Shown piece after piece: positions 1 to 8,300 of a stretch of DNA of 40,647 nucleotides (position 1 is the first letter of the stretch; every line of letters starts with the position of its first letter). The DNA comes from Actinomycetota bacterium (GTDB lineage Bacteria; Actinomycetota; Actinomycetes; Actinomycetales; Dermatophilaceae). The notes under the pieces are model-generated. The model did not search any database. It was not told the DNA's origin and worked only from the letters and a program-made list of their open reading frames with translations. A program made the position numbers and the translations under genes. Location: the NCBI GenBank assembly GCA_020161845.1, contig JAIUNK010000035.1, positions 1 to 40,647 on the forward strand, given 5' to 3'.

Positions 1-1115
1 CCATGATCATCGGCCAGTGCGCCGACGCCCTGCAGGCCGCCCACGAGGCGGGCGTCGTGCACCGGGACGTGAAGCCCGCCAACATCCTGGTCCGGCCCGA
101 TGGGGTCGTGAAGCTCACCGACTTCGGCATCGCCCGGGCCAAGGACGCCTCGCCGCTGACCCGCACCGGAGAGGTGATGGGCACGGCGCAATACATCTCG
201 CCCGAGCAGGCGATGGGCAAGGAGGTGACCGGCAAGTCCGACATCTACTCCCTCGGCGTCGTGGCCTACGAACTGCTCACCGGCACTCGGCCTTTCGACG
301 AGGGAGCGCCGTTCGCGACCGCGATGGCGCACGTCCACAAGCCGGCCCCGGCACTGCCCCCGTCGGTGCCCTCGGCGATGTCGACCGTGGTGGCGAGCTG
401 CCTGGCCAAGGACCCGGCCCAGCGGCCGGTCAGCGCCGCCGCCCTGGCCGCGGCCATGCGTGGCGGACCGGCCGCGGCGGCGGCGGCGGTGCCGGCCGGA
501 TTCGACCCCACCCAGGTGCTGGCGCCCGGCCCGGCGGCCACCACTGCGCTGACCGACGCCACGGCGTACGCCCGGCCACCCGCCCCGACCGGGCCCGCGA
601 ACCCGGCCTACCGGCAACCCGACCAGCAGCGCCGGACGAACCCCTGGCTGTGGGCCGGGTTCGCGGTGTTGGCTCTGCTCGCGCTGTTCGCGATCCTGCG
701 CATCACGGGCGTCATCGGCAGCGACGCCCCACCGCCGACCCCCTCGTCGACGCCACCGGCCACCACCACCCGAACGACGACCACCACCACCACCAGCACC
801 ACAACGACGACCACCACCACGTCGAAGAATGCCGAGCTCATCGATCCCGCCATCTACAAGGGCAAGAGCGCCGCCAGCGTTGCCACCGCCCTGAATCGGC
901 TCGGGTTCATCAATGTCGGCTTCACCGACGTCGACTCCAACGAGCCCGCAGGCACAGTGGTCGACATCCAGCCCTACGGCATGCAGCGCTTCGACCAGCC
1001 GATCACCATCTCGGTGAGCAAGGGGCCCAAGGCCACCACTACCGCGCCCAGCCCCCCGCCAACCCCCTCCCAGCCGAGCTCGCCGGCCGACCAGCCGACC
1101 AGCCCGCGGACCTGA
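1..1115 (+). CDS. pknA: Ser/Thr protein kinase with one PASTA domain (PknA-type), 5' end outside the window
   Basis: Partial gene; the reading frame is open at the window edge, so the ATG at position 3 is internal and the N-lobe (P-loop, Lys, Glu) is missing. The visible part begins in the kinase C-lobe. It has the catalytic loop HRDVKPAN (Asp at visible residue 22), the DFG metal site (40-42) and an SPEQ segment (66-69). A single membrane span follows at about 212-238, then a Thr-rich linker and one extracytoplasmic PASTA repeat (about 275-345), which in this family binds muropeptides or lipid II. The adjacent downstream kinase and the synteny point to PknA, a regulator of septation and wall synthesis. 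Mycobacterial PknA lacks PASTA repeats, so the repeat is a lineage difference. The ACC-rich DNA of the linker (about 771-825) is slippage-prone. Confidence 0.9.
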   Translation, partial: MIIGQCADALQAAHEAGVVHRDVKPANILVRPDGVVKLTDFGIARAKDASPLTRTGEVMGTAQYISPEQAMGKEVTGKSDIYSLGVVAYELLTGTRPFDEGAPFATAMAHVHKPAPALPPSVPSAMSTVVASCLAKDPAQRPVSAAALAAAMRGGPAAAAAAVPAGFDPTQVLAPGPAATTALTDATAYARPPAPTGPANPAYRQPDQQRRTNPWLWAGFAVLALLALFAILRITGVIGSDAPPPTPSSTPPATTTRTTTTTTTSTTTTTTTTSKNAELIDPAIYKGKSAASVATALNRLGFINVGFTDVDSNEPAGTVVDIQPYGMQRFDQPITISVSKGPKATTTAPSPPPTPSQPSSPADQPTSPRT

Positions 1116-1149
1116 TCCGCCCACCGCCCAATCGACCCGGGAGCATCCA

Positions 1150-3018
1150 GTGGACCCCACCGCAGCCGAGGGGAGCAGGCCCACCAGCGACCGTGTCCTC
1201 GTCGGCCGCTACCAGGTGGGCGAGCTCATCGGGCGGGGCGGCATGGCCGAGGTGCACGCCGGCTGGGACACCCGGTTGGGCCGGGAGGTCGCCGTCAAGG
1301 TGCTGCGCTCCGATCTGGCCCGGGATCCCTCGTTCCTGCAGCGGTTCCGCCGGGAGGCGCAGTCGGCGGCGGGGCTGAACCACCCCGGCATCGTGGCCGT
1401 GTACGACTCCGGCGAGGACACCCTTACCGAACTCGGCGGTGCGCCCCTGGCGGTGCCGTTCATCGTGATGGAGCGGGTGCACGGGCGCACCCTGCGGGAT
1501 CTGCTGCACGCTGCGGGCGGTCCGTTGCCGCCGGAGGAGGCGTGCCGGATGGTCGCGGCGACGCTGCGGGCGCTCGCCTACAGCCACGCCAACGGCCTGA
1601 TCCACCGCGACATCAAACCGGCCAACGTGATGGTCACCGACGACGACAAGGTCAAGCTCACCGACTTCGGAATCGCCCGGGCCATCGCCGACTCCGCCGC
1701 CACGATGACGAACACCTCGGTCGTGGTCGGCACCGCGCAATACCTGTCCCCCGAGCAGGCGCAGGGCAAGCCGATCGACGCGCGTGCCGACGTGTACGCC
1801 GCGGGCTGCGTGCTCTATGAGCTGGTCACGGGCCGGCCCCCGTTCACCGGGGACAGCCCGCTGGCGATCGCCTATCAGCACGTCGGCCAGAGTCCCGAGC
1901 CGCCCTCGACGTACGCTCCGGACCTGGCCCGCGACCTGGACGCCGTCGCCCTGCACGCACTGGCGAAGGATCCGGCCGACCGGTACGAGACGGCCGGGCA
2001 GTTCGCGGCCGACCTGGAGGCGCTGGTGGCCGGCCGGCGGCCCAGCGCCGCGGCCCTGGCCGCGCTCCCCGCCCCGGCCGTTGAACCGGCCCCCGAACCC
2101 GCTCTCGAAGCGGGGCCCGGGGCCTCCGGGGACGGGACCCCGGGGCGGGCCGGGCCGATCGTGCCCGCCGCGCACGACGGCGGCACGGACACCCTGCCGA
2201 TCGTCGGCCGCTCGGCGCCGTCGCGGCGGCGCACGGCGGTCATCGCGATGCTCGGGGCGCTCGGGATCGTCGCCGTCACGGTGCTCGGGATCCTGCTGGC
2301 GCAGGGCAAGATCGTCGACGTCGGGGGCGTCACCGTGCCCGACGTACGCACCCGGACGCTGCAGGACGCCCAAGACCAGCTGAGCGCGCTCGGGCTGGCG
2401 GCGGACGTGCGTTACGTCGCCAACAAGGCGGCCAAGGACACCGTGATCCGGCAGAACCCCGAGGGGGGCACCCAGGCGCCGTCCGGCAGCCGGGTGCGCC
2501 TGGACGTCTCGTCCGGGCCGGGGAACGTGCAGCTGCAGCAGTTCGCGGGGTACCAGCTGACCGTCGTCGAGTCGGCGCTGACCGATGCGAACCTGAAGTA
2601 CACGATCGAGCGGGTGGAGAGCTTCGAATACGGACAGGACACCGTCGTCGGCACCGACCCCAAGGGGGGCACCACGGTGACCGAGGGCTCGACGGTGAAG
2701 ATCCTGGTCAGCAACGGCAAGGTCGTCGTCCCCGATCTGCGCGGCAAGTCCGAGGACGTGGTGCGCGACAGCCTGCGCAAGATCACGCTGAAGTTCACCC
2801 CGGAATATGTCTACGGCAGCGGCGCGCCCGGCACCGTGACCAGCCTGGACTTCGTCGGCGTCGCCGTGAACCAGGGCAGCGAGGTCAAGGGGAAGGTGAT
2901 CCGAGGGCCCAATCCGACCGTCACGGTGACCACCACCGTGACACCGTCGCCGCCCGCGCCGCCGACGACCTCACCCGCCCCGACGGCACCGACCACGGCC
3001 GGACCCCAAGCGCAATAA
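1150..3018 (+). CDS. pknB: Ser/Thr protein kinase PknB with three PASTA domains
   Basis: Membrane sensor kinase of 622 aa coupling cell-wall precursor status to phosphorylation of division and wall enzymes. The kinase domain spans about 20-285: Gly-rich loop GRGGMAE, Lys50, Glu69, HRDIKPAN with Asp154, DFG at 172-174 and SPEQ at 200-203. A Pro/Ala-rich juxtamembrane linker is followed by one membrane span at about 357-380. Three PASTA repeats follow (starting near VTVPDVR, LQQFAGYQL and VVVPDLRG), and the protein ends in a Thr/Pro-rich tail. The GTG start at 1150 lies 34 nt after the upstream kinase, which suggests co-transcription. Mycobacterial PknB has four PASTA repeats; here I count three. 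No catalytic residue is missing. Confidence 0.93.
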   Translation: MDPTAAEGSRPTSDRVLVGRYQVGELIGRGGMAEVHAGWDTRLGREVAVKVLRSDLARDPSFLQRFRREAQSAAGLNHPGIVAVYDSGEDTLTELGGAPLAVPFIVMERVHGRTLRDLLHAAGGPLPPEEACRMVAATLRALAYSHANGLIHRDIKPANVMVTDDDKVKLTDFGIARAIADSAATMTNTSVVVGTAQYLSPEQAQGKPIDARADVYAAGCVLYELVTGRPPFTGDSPLAIAYQHVGQSPEPPSTYAPDLARDLDAVALHALAKDPADRYETAGQFAADLEALVAGRRPSAAALAALPAPAVEPAPEPALEAGPGASGDGTPGRAGPIVPAAHDGGTDTLPIVGRSAPSRRRTAVIAMLGALGIVAVTVLGILLAQGKIVDVGGVTVPDVRTRTLQDAQDQLSALGLAADVRYVANKAAKDTVIRQNPEGGTQAPSGSRVRLDVSSGPGNVQLQQFAGYQLTVVESALTDANLKYTIERVESFEYGQDTVVGTDPKGGTTVTEGSTVKILVSNGKVVVPDLRGKSEDVVRDSLRKITLKFTPEYVYGSGAPGTVTSLDFVGVAVNQGSEVKGKVIRGPNPTVTVTTTVTPSPPAPPTTSPAPTAPTTAGPQAQ

Positions 3019-3037
3019 CTGCCGATCCGCTCCCTCG

Positions 3038-3054
3038 GCCCCACGGCCTGGGGC
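3038..3054. terminator. Hairpin between convergent pknB and trpG
   Basis: A 6-bp stem GCCCCA/TGGGGC with a 5-nt loop lies in the 51-bp gap between two converging genes, so it could terminate transcription from both sides. There is no U tract, which is common in high-GC actinobacteria. Seen in sequence; function inferred. Confidence 0.4.
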
Positions 3055-3069
3055 GGGCGCCGGGGCCCC

Positions 3070-3726
3070 TCAGCCGCGCAGCAGGGCGGCGGCGTGACCG
3101 GCGGCGGCGCCGACGAGGGGGCTGAGCGGCTCGGCACGACGTACGGCGTCCGGCAGCCCGCAGTGCACCAGCCAGTTGGCGAGCATCCGATGCCCGCCCT
3201 GCGTCAGCACGCTCTCCGGGTGGAACTGCACGCCGTGCAGCGGCGCCTCCCGGTGCGAGACCCCCATGATGACGCCCGACTCCGTCCGGGCCGTGACGAC
3301 CAGCTCGGGCGGCAGGGTCGTCTCGACGATCGCCAACGAGTGATAGCGGGTCGCCGTGAGCGGACTGGGCAGCCCGGCGAAGACTCCGGTCCCCTCGTGC
3401 AGCACCCGCGAGGTCTTGCCATGCACCAACTCCGGGGCCCGGCCCACCGTCGCGCCGTACGCCACCGCGAGCGCCTGATGCCCCAGGCACACCCCGAACA
3501 TCGGCACGCCCGCCGCACCGCAGCGGCGGATCATCTCGACGCTGACACCGGCCGACTCCGGCACGCCGGGGCCGGGGCTGACGAGAACCCCGTCGTACGC
3601 CGTGGCCTCGGCCGCCGCGATGGTGTCATTGCGGCGGACCTCGCAGTCGGCCCCGAGCTGCTGCAGATAGCCGACGATCGTGTAAACGAAGCTGTCGTAG
3701 TTGTCGACGACGAGAATCCGGGTCAC
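3070..3726 (-). CDS. trpG: Anthranilate / aminodeoxychorismate synthase glutamine amidotransferase (component II)
   Basis: Class I glutamine amidotransferase of 218 aa that supplies ammonia from glutamine to a chorismate-using synthase, making anthranilate (tryptophan) or 4-amino-4-deoxychorismate (folate). The opening VDNYDSFVY, oxyanion region SPGPG (50-54), nucleophile elbow GVCLGHQ with Cys80, and QFHPES with His169 and Glu171 complete the Cys-His-Glu triad. No synthase subunit is nearby, so TrpG and PabA roles cannot be separated and the protein may serve both. The GTG start overlaps the stop of the upstream small membrane protein by 4 nt (GTGA), placing it last in a three-gene leftward operon after the sortase. 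The same position is held by trpG in mycobacteria. Confidence 0.9.
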   Translation of the reverse strand: MTRILVVDNYDSFVYTIVGYLQQLGADCEVRRNDTIAAAEATAYDGVLVSPGPGVPESAGVSVEMIRRCGAAGVPMFGVCLGHQALAVAYGATVGRAPELVHGKTSRVLHEGTGVFAGLPSPLTATRYHSLAIVETTLPPELVVTARTESGVIMGVSHREAPLHGVQFHPESVLTQGGHRMLANWLVHCGLPDAVRRAEPLSPLVGAAAGHAAALLRG

Positions 3727-3938
3727 CGGGGCATCGTCTCAGACGGTTCGCTGGGGTTCTCGAGCAGCGCGGTGGACGCCGCACCCACGCTCGGGTCGTT
3801 CACCGGTAGCTGGGCCGCCACCCAGGGGAAGAGCCAGGCGAAGCAGACCGCCACGACGAGGGCCAGCAAGGCCAGGCAGATCCCGATCCGCACCGGCACG
3901 GGACCGGGCAGTCGACGCCAGAAATAGCCGTACATCAT
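3723..3938 (-). CDS. Small single-span membrane protein of the sortase-trpG operon
   Basis: About 71 aa, starting MMYGYFWRRLPGP. A basic N-terminus is followed by one strongly hydrophobic span (about residues 17-40) and an acidic, Ser-rich tail with NDPSVG. Small proteins with a W/F-rRLPGP start and one span recur at this actinobacterial locus, but I know no function for them. The start is chosen because ATG at 3938 overlaps the sortase stop by 4 nt (ATGA); a second ATG directly follows. The stop overlaps the GTG of trpG by 4 nt. This tight coupling argues it is a real gene made together with the sortase. Confidence 0.75.
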   Translation of the reverse strand: MMYGYFWRRLPGPVPVRIGICLALLALVVAVCFAWLFPWVAAQLPVNDPSVGAASTALLENPSEPSETMPR

Positions 3939-4687
3939 CGCGCCTGCGGCGGTCGAAGGGCCGCCGCGACCTGCGGTACGGACTGCGCGGTCGCCGTCGC
4001 CCGGGTGCGCGGCACCCACGCCTCGAGCTTGGCGTGCACCACCCACCGGCGCTGCGCCGTCCAGTGCGGCTCGCAGGCAACCAGCGTCATCCACGCTTCG
4101 GTGGGCGTGACGCCGGGCCGGTCCGGGGTGGCGGCGTAGACCTCGACCTGGGTGGGCTCGACGATGCGGTGCCGCTCCACCCGGTAGATCGCCCAGCCGT
4201 CGCGGACCTCGACGACCACGGCATCGCCGCGCTGCAGTGTGTCGATGAGCTCGTAGGGATGGGAGTAGGTGTCCCGGTGACCCGCGGTGGCGAAGTTGCC
4301 GATCTGGCCGGGCATCGCGGCCTGCGCATCGTGACCGACACCGCGGTCCAGCTGCTCGACCGAGGTGCCCTGCAGCAGCGGCTGCGCGCCGTTGCCGAAC
4401 CGCGGCACCGTGATCAGCCCGAACGGCGCCCCGACCGGGACGTCGGCGGCCCGCAACGACGTACCGGCCGACGGTCCCGGCGTCTCCGGCGCCGCCGCGG
4501 CGGGTGGGCCGGCGAACTGCCGCTGCAGGTCATCGACGGTGGCGGCGGCGGCGCTGGTCGCCTCGCGGGTCACCCACCAGACCTGCCAGCCGACGAAGAG
4601 CAGCACGAGCGCACCCAACGTCAGCAGCAGCTCACCCAGGCCCCCGACAACCACGCTCCAGCGCGGACGCGGCAAAGACGTGCCCAC
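3935..4687 (-). CDS. Class E sortase
   Basis: Cysteine transpeptidase of 250 aa that anchors secreted proteins carrying a C-terminal sorting signal to peptidoglycan. It has an N-terminal signal anchor (about residues 13-35), an Ala/Pro-rich linker and the sortase barrel. The catalytic His is in AGHRDTY (His137), the Cys in TLVACEP (Cys205), and the Arg is in AQRRWVV (213/214). The TLxxC..P form and locus next to crgA and pknB match class E, the high-GC Gram-positive housekeeping type, which generally favours LAxTG-like signals. No sorting substrate is encoded in this window. The start is GTG with the Shine-Dalgarno sequence AAGGAGG about 6 nt upstream. It is first in the operon with the small membrane protein and trpG. 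Confidence 0.9.
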   Translation of the reverse strand: MGTSLPRPRWSVVVGGLGELLLTLGALVLLFVGWQVWWVTREATSAAAATVDDLQRQFAGPPAAAAPETPGPSAGTSLRAADVPVGAPFGLITVPRFGNGAQPLLQGTSVEQLDRGVGHDAQAAMPGQIGNFATAGHRDTYSHPYELIDTLQRGDAVVVEVRDGWAIYRVERHRIVEPTQVEVYAATPDRPGVTPTEAWMTLVACEPHWTAQRRWVVHAKLEAWVPRTRATATAQSVPQVAAALRPPQAR

Positions 4688-4892
4688 CCCGCGCCTCCTT
4701 CTGCCTGCCGTTCTGGTCTGTCCCCCAGGGTAATTCGCGTCAGCGACGATGCCATTGAAGACGTGCTCCGGCGTCTCAAGATCGGACGAACGTCCGGATC
4801 GCCACGGCGTGTGCCGGTTCTAGCCGTCGTGCTTCGCCGTCTAGGCTGGGATGGACGCCACCACGCCGCCCCGGACGACCCAGGAGCCCCCC

Positions 4893-5162
4893 GTGACCGA
4901 GCCCCGCCCGGCCAAGAACCCGGCCAAGCCGCCACCCACCAGCGTGCGCCGGCCGGTCGGTGCGAAGCCGAAGGCCAACGATGCGAGCCCGCCGTGGTAC
5001 GCGCCGATGTTCGTGACGCTGATGCTGATCGGGCTGCTGTGGATCGTGGTCTTCTATCTCAGCCAGGGCCGGTTCCCCGTCGGCTCGCTCGGCAACTGGA
5101 ACCTCGGCGTCGGGGCCTGCTTCCTGATCGGCGGGTTCCTGATGACCACAAACTGGCGCTAG
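4893..5162 (+). CDS. crgA: Cell division protein CrgA
   Basis: Inner-membrane divisome protein of about 89 aa; family members contact FtsZ, FtsQ, FtsI and CwsA and tune septum formation. A basic, Pro-rich cytoplasmic N-terminus is followed by WYAPMFVTLMLIGLLWIVVF (span 1, about 36-55), a short loop with the conserved NWNLGVG turn, and span 2 (about 66-84) ending NWR. I choose GTG at 4893, preceded by AGGAG at 6 nt, giving a length near the 93 aa of the mycobacterial protein. An in-frame ATG at 4851 would add 14 residues. A TAGGCT hexamer at 4842-4847 could be a -10 element; a transcript starting just after it would favour the GTG, but no clear -35 is seen. Confidence 0.92.
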   Translation: MTEPRPAKNPAKPPPTSVRRPVGAKPKANDASPPWYAPMFVTLMLIGLLWIVVFYLSQGRFPVGSLGNWNLGVGACFLIGGFLMTTNWR

Positions 5163-5273
5163 ACGCCCCGGCGTTCCGGGCGCCCATCGACCCGACGTCC
5201 CGGGCGCCCGCCCTAGCGACCACCCACCTCACCACTCCTCATGCCACGGTATGGAGAAGCGTGCGCCGAACGG

Positions 5274-5614
5274 TTGTCCCCAGGAATTATCCACAGGATA
5301 TTCGCGGTGCCGCACGTCGATCGCGCCGACCCAGATCCGAGACTCATGTGCAAGGGGACATGCATCTATGTCATAAGGACGCTCGCCCGAGACGGTCGCT
5401 CGAGCGAGGGTTGTCCACAACTGCGGAGAGCGCCTGTGGATGTTTCGCCGGGCCGGCAGATTCGGATGAAATCGGGCATTTCACCGCCCCTGACGCCGCG
5501 GGTGTCACATGCGACTCATCCACACCTGTTGACAAAGCTGTGATTACAGCGCTGTCATTCATCCCCAACTGTGGAAAAGCCTGTGGGAAACTCACCAGAA
5601 CGCGCCGTGGACAG
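5274..5614. other. Gene-free DnaA-box cluster between crgA and the rhomboid gene
   Basis: The 472-bp gap 5163-5634 has no convincing gene and looks more AT-rich than its flanks. It carries two perfect 9-mer boxes: TTATCCACA at 5287 and TTGTCCACA at 5411. Degenerate copies are TTGTCCCCA 5274 and TCATCCACA 5516 (plus strand), and TGTGGATGT 5435, TGTTGACAA 5527, TGTGGAAAA 5570, TGTGGGAAA 5582 and CGTGGACAG 5606 (minus strand). Density is similar to oriC between dnaN and dnaA, 25 kb away. DnaA-box clusters outside oriC that titrate or reactivate DnaA are known (datA and DARS in E. coli; clusters near Streptomyces oriC). A similar role here is inferred. Confidence 0.6.
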
Positions 5615-5634
5615 ATGCGTCCCAGGCGGTGCCA

Positions 5635-6525
5635 TCAGCCCGCGAGGCCGCCCCACCACTGCGGGACCAGGGCATAGCGGGCGATGATGGCCGCACCCAG
5701 CACGACCAACGCGATCGACCCGACCAGGCCGATCCAGGCCGGCCGAACGCTCCGCGCGCCCGTCGTCAGCCCCCAAGTGGCCGCCAGTCCGGCCAGCGCC
5801 CCGCCGAGATGCCCCTGCCAGGAGATGCCCGGCACCACGAACGAGAAGCCGACATTCAGCGCCAACAAGGTCAGGATCCCGCGCGGATCCCCACGATGCC
5901 GCAGCTCCTGCACCAACAGCGCGCACATCAGGCCGTACGCAATCGTCGAACTCCCCACCACCGGGGTGAACCAGTCGTTCGGTCCAGCCAGCACCGAAGC
6001 GGGCGGGCTCGCCGTCCACAGCACGGCGGTCGTGCCGCCGAGGGCGGAGAGGAGCATCAGCACGGCGTACCGCAGATGGCCCAGCGCCGGCTCCAACACC
6101 CGGCCGAGCAGCACGATCATCAGGGCGTTGCCCAGCAGGTGCAGGGCAAACGTCGGATGGTGCACGAGCGCGTTGGTCAGCAGCCGCCACGGCTGATGCC
6201 AGGCGAGCTCGGGCACCAGCGCCAGCCGACCGGTCACGCCCGGGACGAACTGCTGCACGACGTACATGACGGCGATCAGCGCGACGAAACCGTAGGTCAC
6301 GTACGGCGTCCCGCCCGCCGCCTGCGCCCGGCGCACCGCTGCGGGCCGCTCCCGCCGGGACTGCGCGGAACAGTCCACGCAATGGACGCCGACCGCGGCG
6401 GGCACCTGACACGCCGGGCAGGTCGGCCGACCGCAGCGTTGGCAGGCGACATACGTGAGGACGTCGGGGTGCCGCGGGCAGGTGGGACCGGTCGCCGGCA
6501 GGGACTGCCCGTACGGCGTACTCAT
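5635..6525 (-). CDS. Rhomboid family intramembrane serine protease with N-terminal zinc-finger-like domain
   Basis: 296 aa. The N-terminus (about 16-52) has paired Cys/His (CPRH, CQRC, CPAC, CVDC) resembling a B-box or zinc-ribbon fold. It is followed by about six or seven membrane spans from residue 77 on. The catalytic Ser lies in VVGSSTIAYG (Ser193) and the His in QGHLGG (His239). The motif is GSST rather than the usual GxSG, so the residue after the serine is Thr instead of Gly, although the Ser-His dyad is intact. Actinobacteria often encode a rhomboid next to cyclophilin; substrates are unknown. The ATG has a GAGGAG Shine-Dalgarno sequence. It lies downstream of the cyclophilin on the same strand with a strong hairpin between them, so it may have its own promoter. 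Confidence 0.88.
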   Translation of the reverse strand: MSTPYGQSLPATGPTCPRHPDVLTYVACQRCGRPTCPACQVPAAVGVHCVDCSAQSRRERPAAVRRAQAAGGTPYVTYGFVALIAVMYVVQQFVPGVTGRLALVPELAWHQPWRLLTNALVHHPTFALHLLGNALMIVLLGRVLEPALGHLRYAVLMLLSALGGTTAVLWTASPPASVLAGPNDWFTPVVGSSTIAYGLMCALLVQELRHRGDPRGILTLLALNVGFSFVVPGISWQGHLGGALAGLAATWGLTTGARSVRPAWIGLVGSIALVVLGAAIIARYALVPQWWGGLAG

Positions 6526-6560
6526 CGCTCTCCTCGCACTCGTCGATCTGGCCGGTCAAC

Positions 6561-6594
6561 GCGCGGCGGCGCGCAAAAGGTGCCGCCGCCGCGC
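6561..6594 (-). terminator. GC-rich hairpin downstream of the cyclophilin gene
   Basis: An 11-bp perfect inverted repeat (GCGCGGCGGCG at 6561-6571, complement at 6584-6594) with a 12-nt loop lies 44 bp past the cyclophilin stop and before the rhomboid start. It probably terminates or attenuates the cyclophilin transcript. There is no U run. Confidence 0.5.
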
Positions 6595-6637
6595 GCGGAG
6601 GGCCCGGCCGGCTGGTGGTGCGGCGGATGCCGTAGCG

Positions 6638-7156
6638 CTACTCAGCGACGGTGACTCGCTCGATCACCACCGGCTCAACGGGCTTGTCGTTCGCGCCGGT
6701 GCGCACCGCCGCGATCGCGTCCACGACGTCACGGCTCGGCTGATCGGCCACCTCGCCGAAGATCGTGTGCTTGCCCTGCAGCCAAGGGGTCGCCCCGACC
6801 GTGATGAAGAACTGCGACCCGTTCGTGCCCTTGCCGCCGCGCTTGCCCGCATTGGCCATGGCCAGGATGTAGGGCTTGGTGAAGTCCTTGTCCGGGCTGA
6901 TCTCGTCGTCGAACGCGTAACCCGGGCCGCCGAAGCCCTCCCCGAGCGGGCACCCGCCCTGGATCATGAAGCCGGGGATGATCCGGTGGAAGCTGAGCCC
7001 GTCGAAGTAGGGCGTGGGGCTCGTGCGACCTGCGTCGTCCTTGTATTCCTTGGTGCCCTTCGCGAGCCCGACGAAGTTGTCGACGGTCTTGGGTGCGGCC
7101 TGCGGGAACAGGGCGATGTTGATGTCGCCGTGGTTGGTGTGCAACGTCAGATTCAT
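6638..7156 (-). CDS. ppiA: Cyclophilin-type peptidyl-prolyl cis-trans isomerase
   Basis: About 172 aa, a single cyclophilin domain that catalyses proline isomerisation in folding proteins. Motifs: FHRIIPGFMIQGG (catalytic Arg), MANAGKRGGKGTNGSQFFIT (substrate pocket) and W-LQGKHTIFGEV. There is no signal peptide or membrane segment, so it is probably cytoplasmic. ATG at 7156 is chosen because AGGA sits 8 nt upstream; an in-frame ATG at 7165 overlaps that site and would add three residues. The same gene sits here in mycobacteria (ppiA beside cwsA and crgA). Confidence 0.93.
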   Translation of the reverse strand: MNLTLHTNHGDINIALFPQAAPKTVDNFVGLAKGTKEYKDDAGRTSPTPYFDGLSFHRIIPGFMIQGGCPLGEGFGGPGYAFDDEISPDKDFTKPYILAMANAGKRGGKGTNGSQFFITVGATPWLQGKHTIFGEVADQPSRDVVDAIAAVRTGANDKPVEPVVIERVTVAE

Positions 7157-7363
7157 GTCGCTCATCCTGTCACGCACGTCCGACAGCGGCCTGCACGACC
7201 GGGACGACGTCCGGCCCACGACCGGCCCACACCCAGCCCACGATCGGCCCGGCCGGGCAGCCACCCGGCCCGTCCGCAGGACCCAGTTGGCCGTGCACGC
7301 ATGGGAAACGGCAGGATGGGCACAGGACCATCGAGCCGTTCGCTACCCCATCGAGGAGTTTCC

Positions 7364-8203
7364 GTGTTCGAGCGCAAGAAGCAGCAGGTGACCGTGCCTT
7401 CCGTCGAGACGAAGCAGATCACGGTGCCGACGGTGGCCGGGGTGAAGAGCGCCCTGACGGGCTCGGCCCGGACGGCCCAGGCCAAGGGCGGGGCCACCCT
7501 GGACGGTGCCAAGCACGCGGCCGCCCCGATGCTGGACGGCGCGAAGGCCGCCGCCGCCCCGATGCTTGCCGCCGCCGGCGCGGCCGTCGCCCCCAGGCTG
7601 GGCGAGGCTCGCGAGCGCGTCGAGCACGACGTGCTGCCCCGGGTCGCCGACACCCGGGACCACCTGGTCGAGGCGAAGGACGCCTTCGTCGAGGAGACCC
7701 TCCCCAAGATTGTCGAGGCCGTGACCGGGGTTGTCGCCGCCAGCGCGGTGGCCAAGTCCGACGCCGTCGCGAAGGTCCGCGACTCCGGCGCCGCCCACCG
7801 CGCCGCCGATGCGGCCGCGGTCCTCAAGGGCGACAAGATCGCCACCGACAAGAAGTCGGGCGGCTTCTTCTCCGGGCTGGTCGGTGCCCTAGGCATCCTC
7901 GGTCTCGCGGGCGCCGCCGCCTGGTTCTTCAACAAGCGCGCCATCGAGCAGGACGACCCGTGGGCCCGGCCGCTGGCCGACCCCTACCTCCCCCCGACGA
8001 GCGGGCGGAACTCCACGGTAGGCACCGACTCGGCCGCGGGCCAGGTCAGCGACGTCCCGGCCGAGGACAACGACCTGATTCCCCCGTCGGCCGACGCCGT
8101 CGCCGACCAGGAGATCCGCGTCATCGACCCGATGAACGACGCCAGCACGGGTGAGGCGACGGATGGCCCCGAGGACAAGGGCGCCGACGGACTCAACCGC
8201 TGA
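7364..8203 (+). CDS. Ala-rich, single-span membrane-anchored protein (positional counterpart of CwsA / DUF5324)
   Basis: 279 aa. Residues 1-165 are Ala/Lys/Glu-rich with helical repeat-like segments (DGAKHAAAPMLDGAKAAAAP) that look amphipathic or coiled-coil and resemble the streptomycete DUF5324 style. One membrane span (about 168-190, FFSGLVGALGILGLAGAAAW) is followed by an acidic low-complexity tail. There is no signal peptide, so the long helical part is probably cytoplasmic. I cannot assign a function. Its place beside cyclophilin, rhomboid and crgA corresponds to CwsA in mycobacteria and DUF5324 in Streptomyces, so a role at the septum or pole is a reasonable inference. GTG start at 7364 with GAGGAG 5 nt upstream. 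Confidence 0.8.
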   Translation: MFERKKQQVTVPSVETKQITVPTVAGVKSALTGSARTAQAKGGATLDGAKHAAAPMLDGAKAAAAPMLAAAGAAVAPRLGEARERVEHDVLPRVADTRDHLVEAKDAFVEETLPKIVEAVTGVVAASAVAKSDAVAKVRDSGAAHRAADAAAVLKGDKIATDKKSGGFFSGLVGALGILGLAGAAAWFFNKRAIEQDDPWARPLADPYLPPTSGRNSTVGTDSAAGQVSDVPAEDNDLIPPSADAVADQEIRVIDPMNDASTGEATDGPEDKGADGLNR

Positions 8204-8300
8204 GGTCTGCTCGCCCACGACGTACCGCTGTCCGGTTCGGCCCCCGCACCCCGCACCTGCGCGGCGGACGGGGGCCGAACCGTCGTCGCGAAAGGCCCTC

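Noticed and set aside
1039-2373. 444-residue open frame on the minus strand across pknA/pknB
   Set aside because: Arg/Gly/Pro-rich composition typical of the antisense of high-GC genes; it covers the kinase domain of pknB, which has clear catalytic motifs.
5241-5595. Short open frames on both strands in the crgA-rhomboid spacer
   Set aside because: No family resemblance or convincing ribosome-binding site, and they run across DnaA boxes; the stretch is better read as non-coding.
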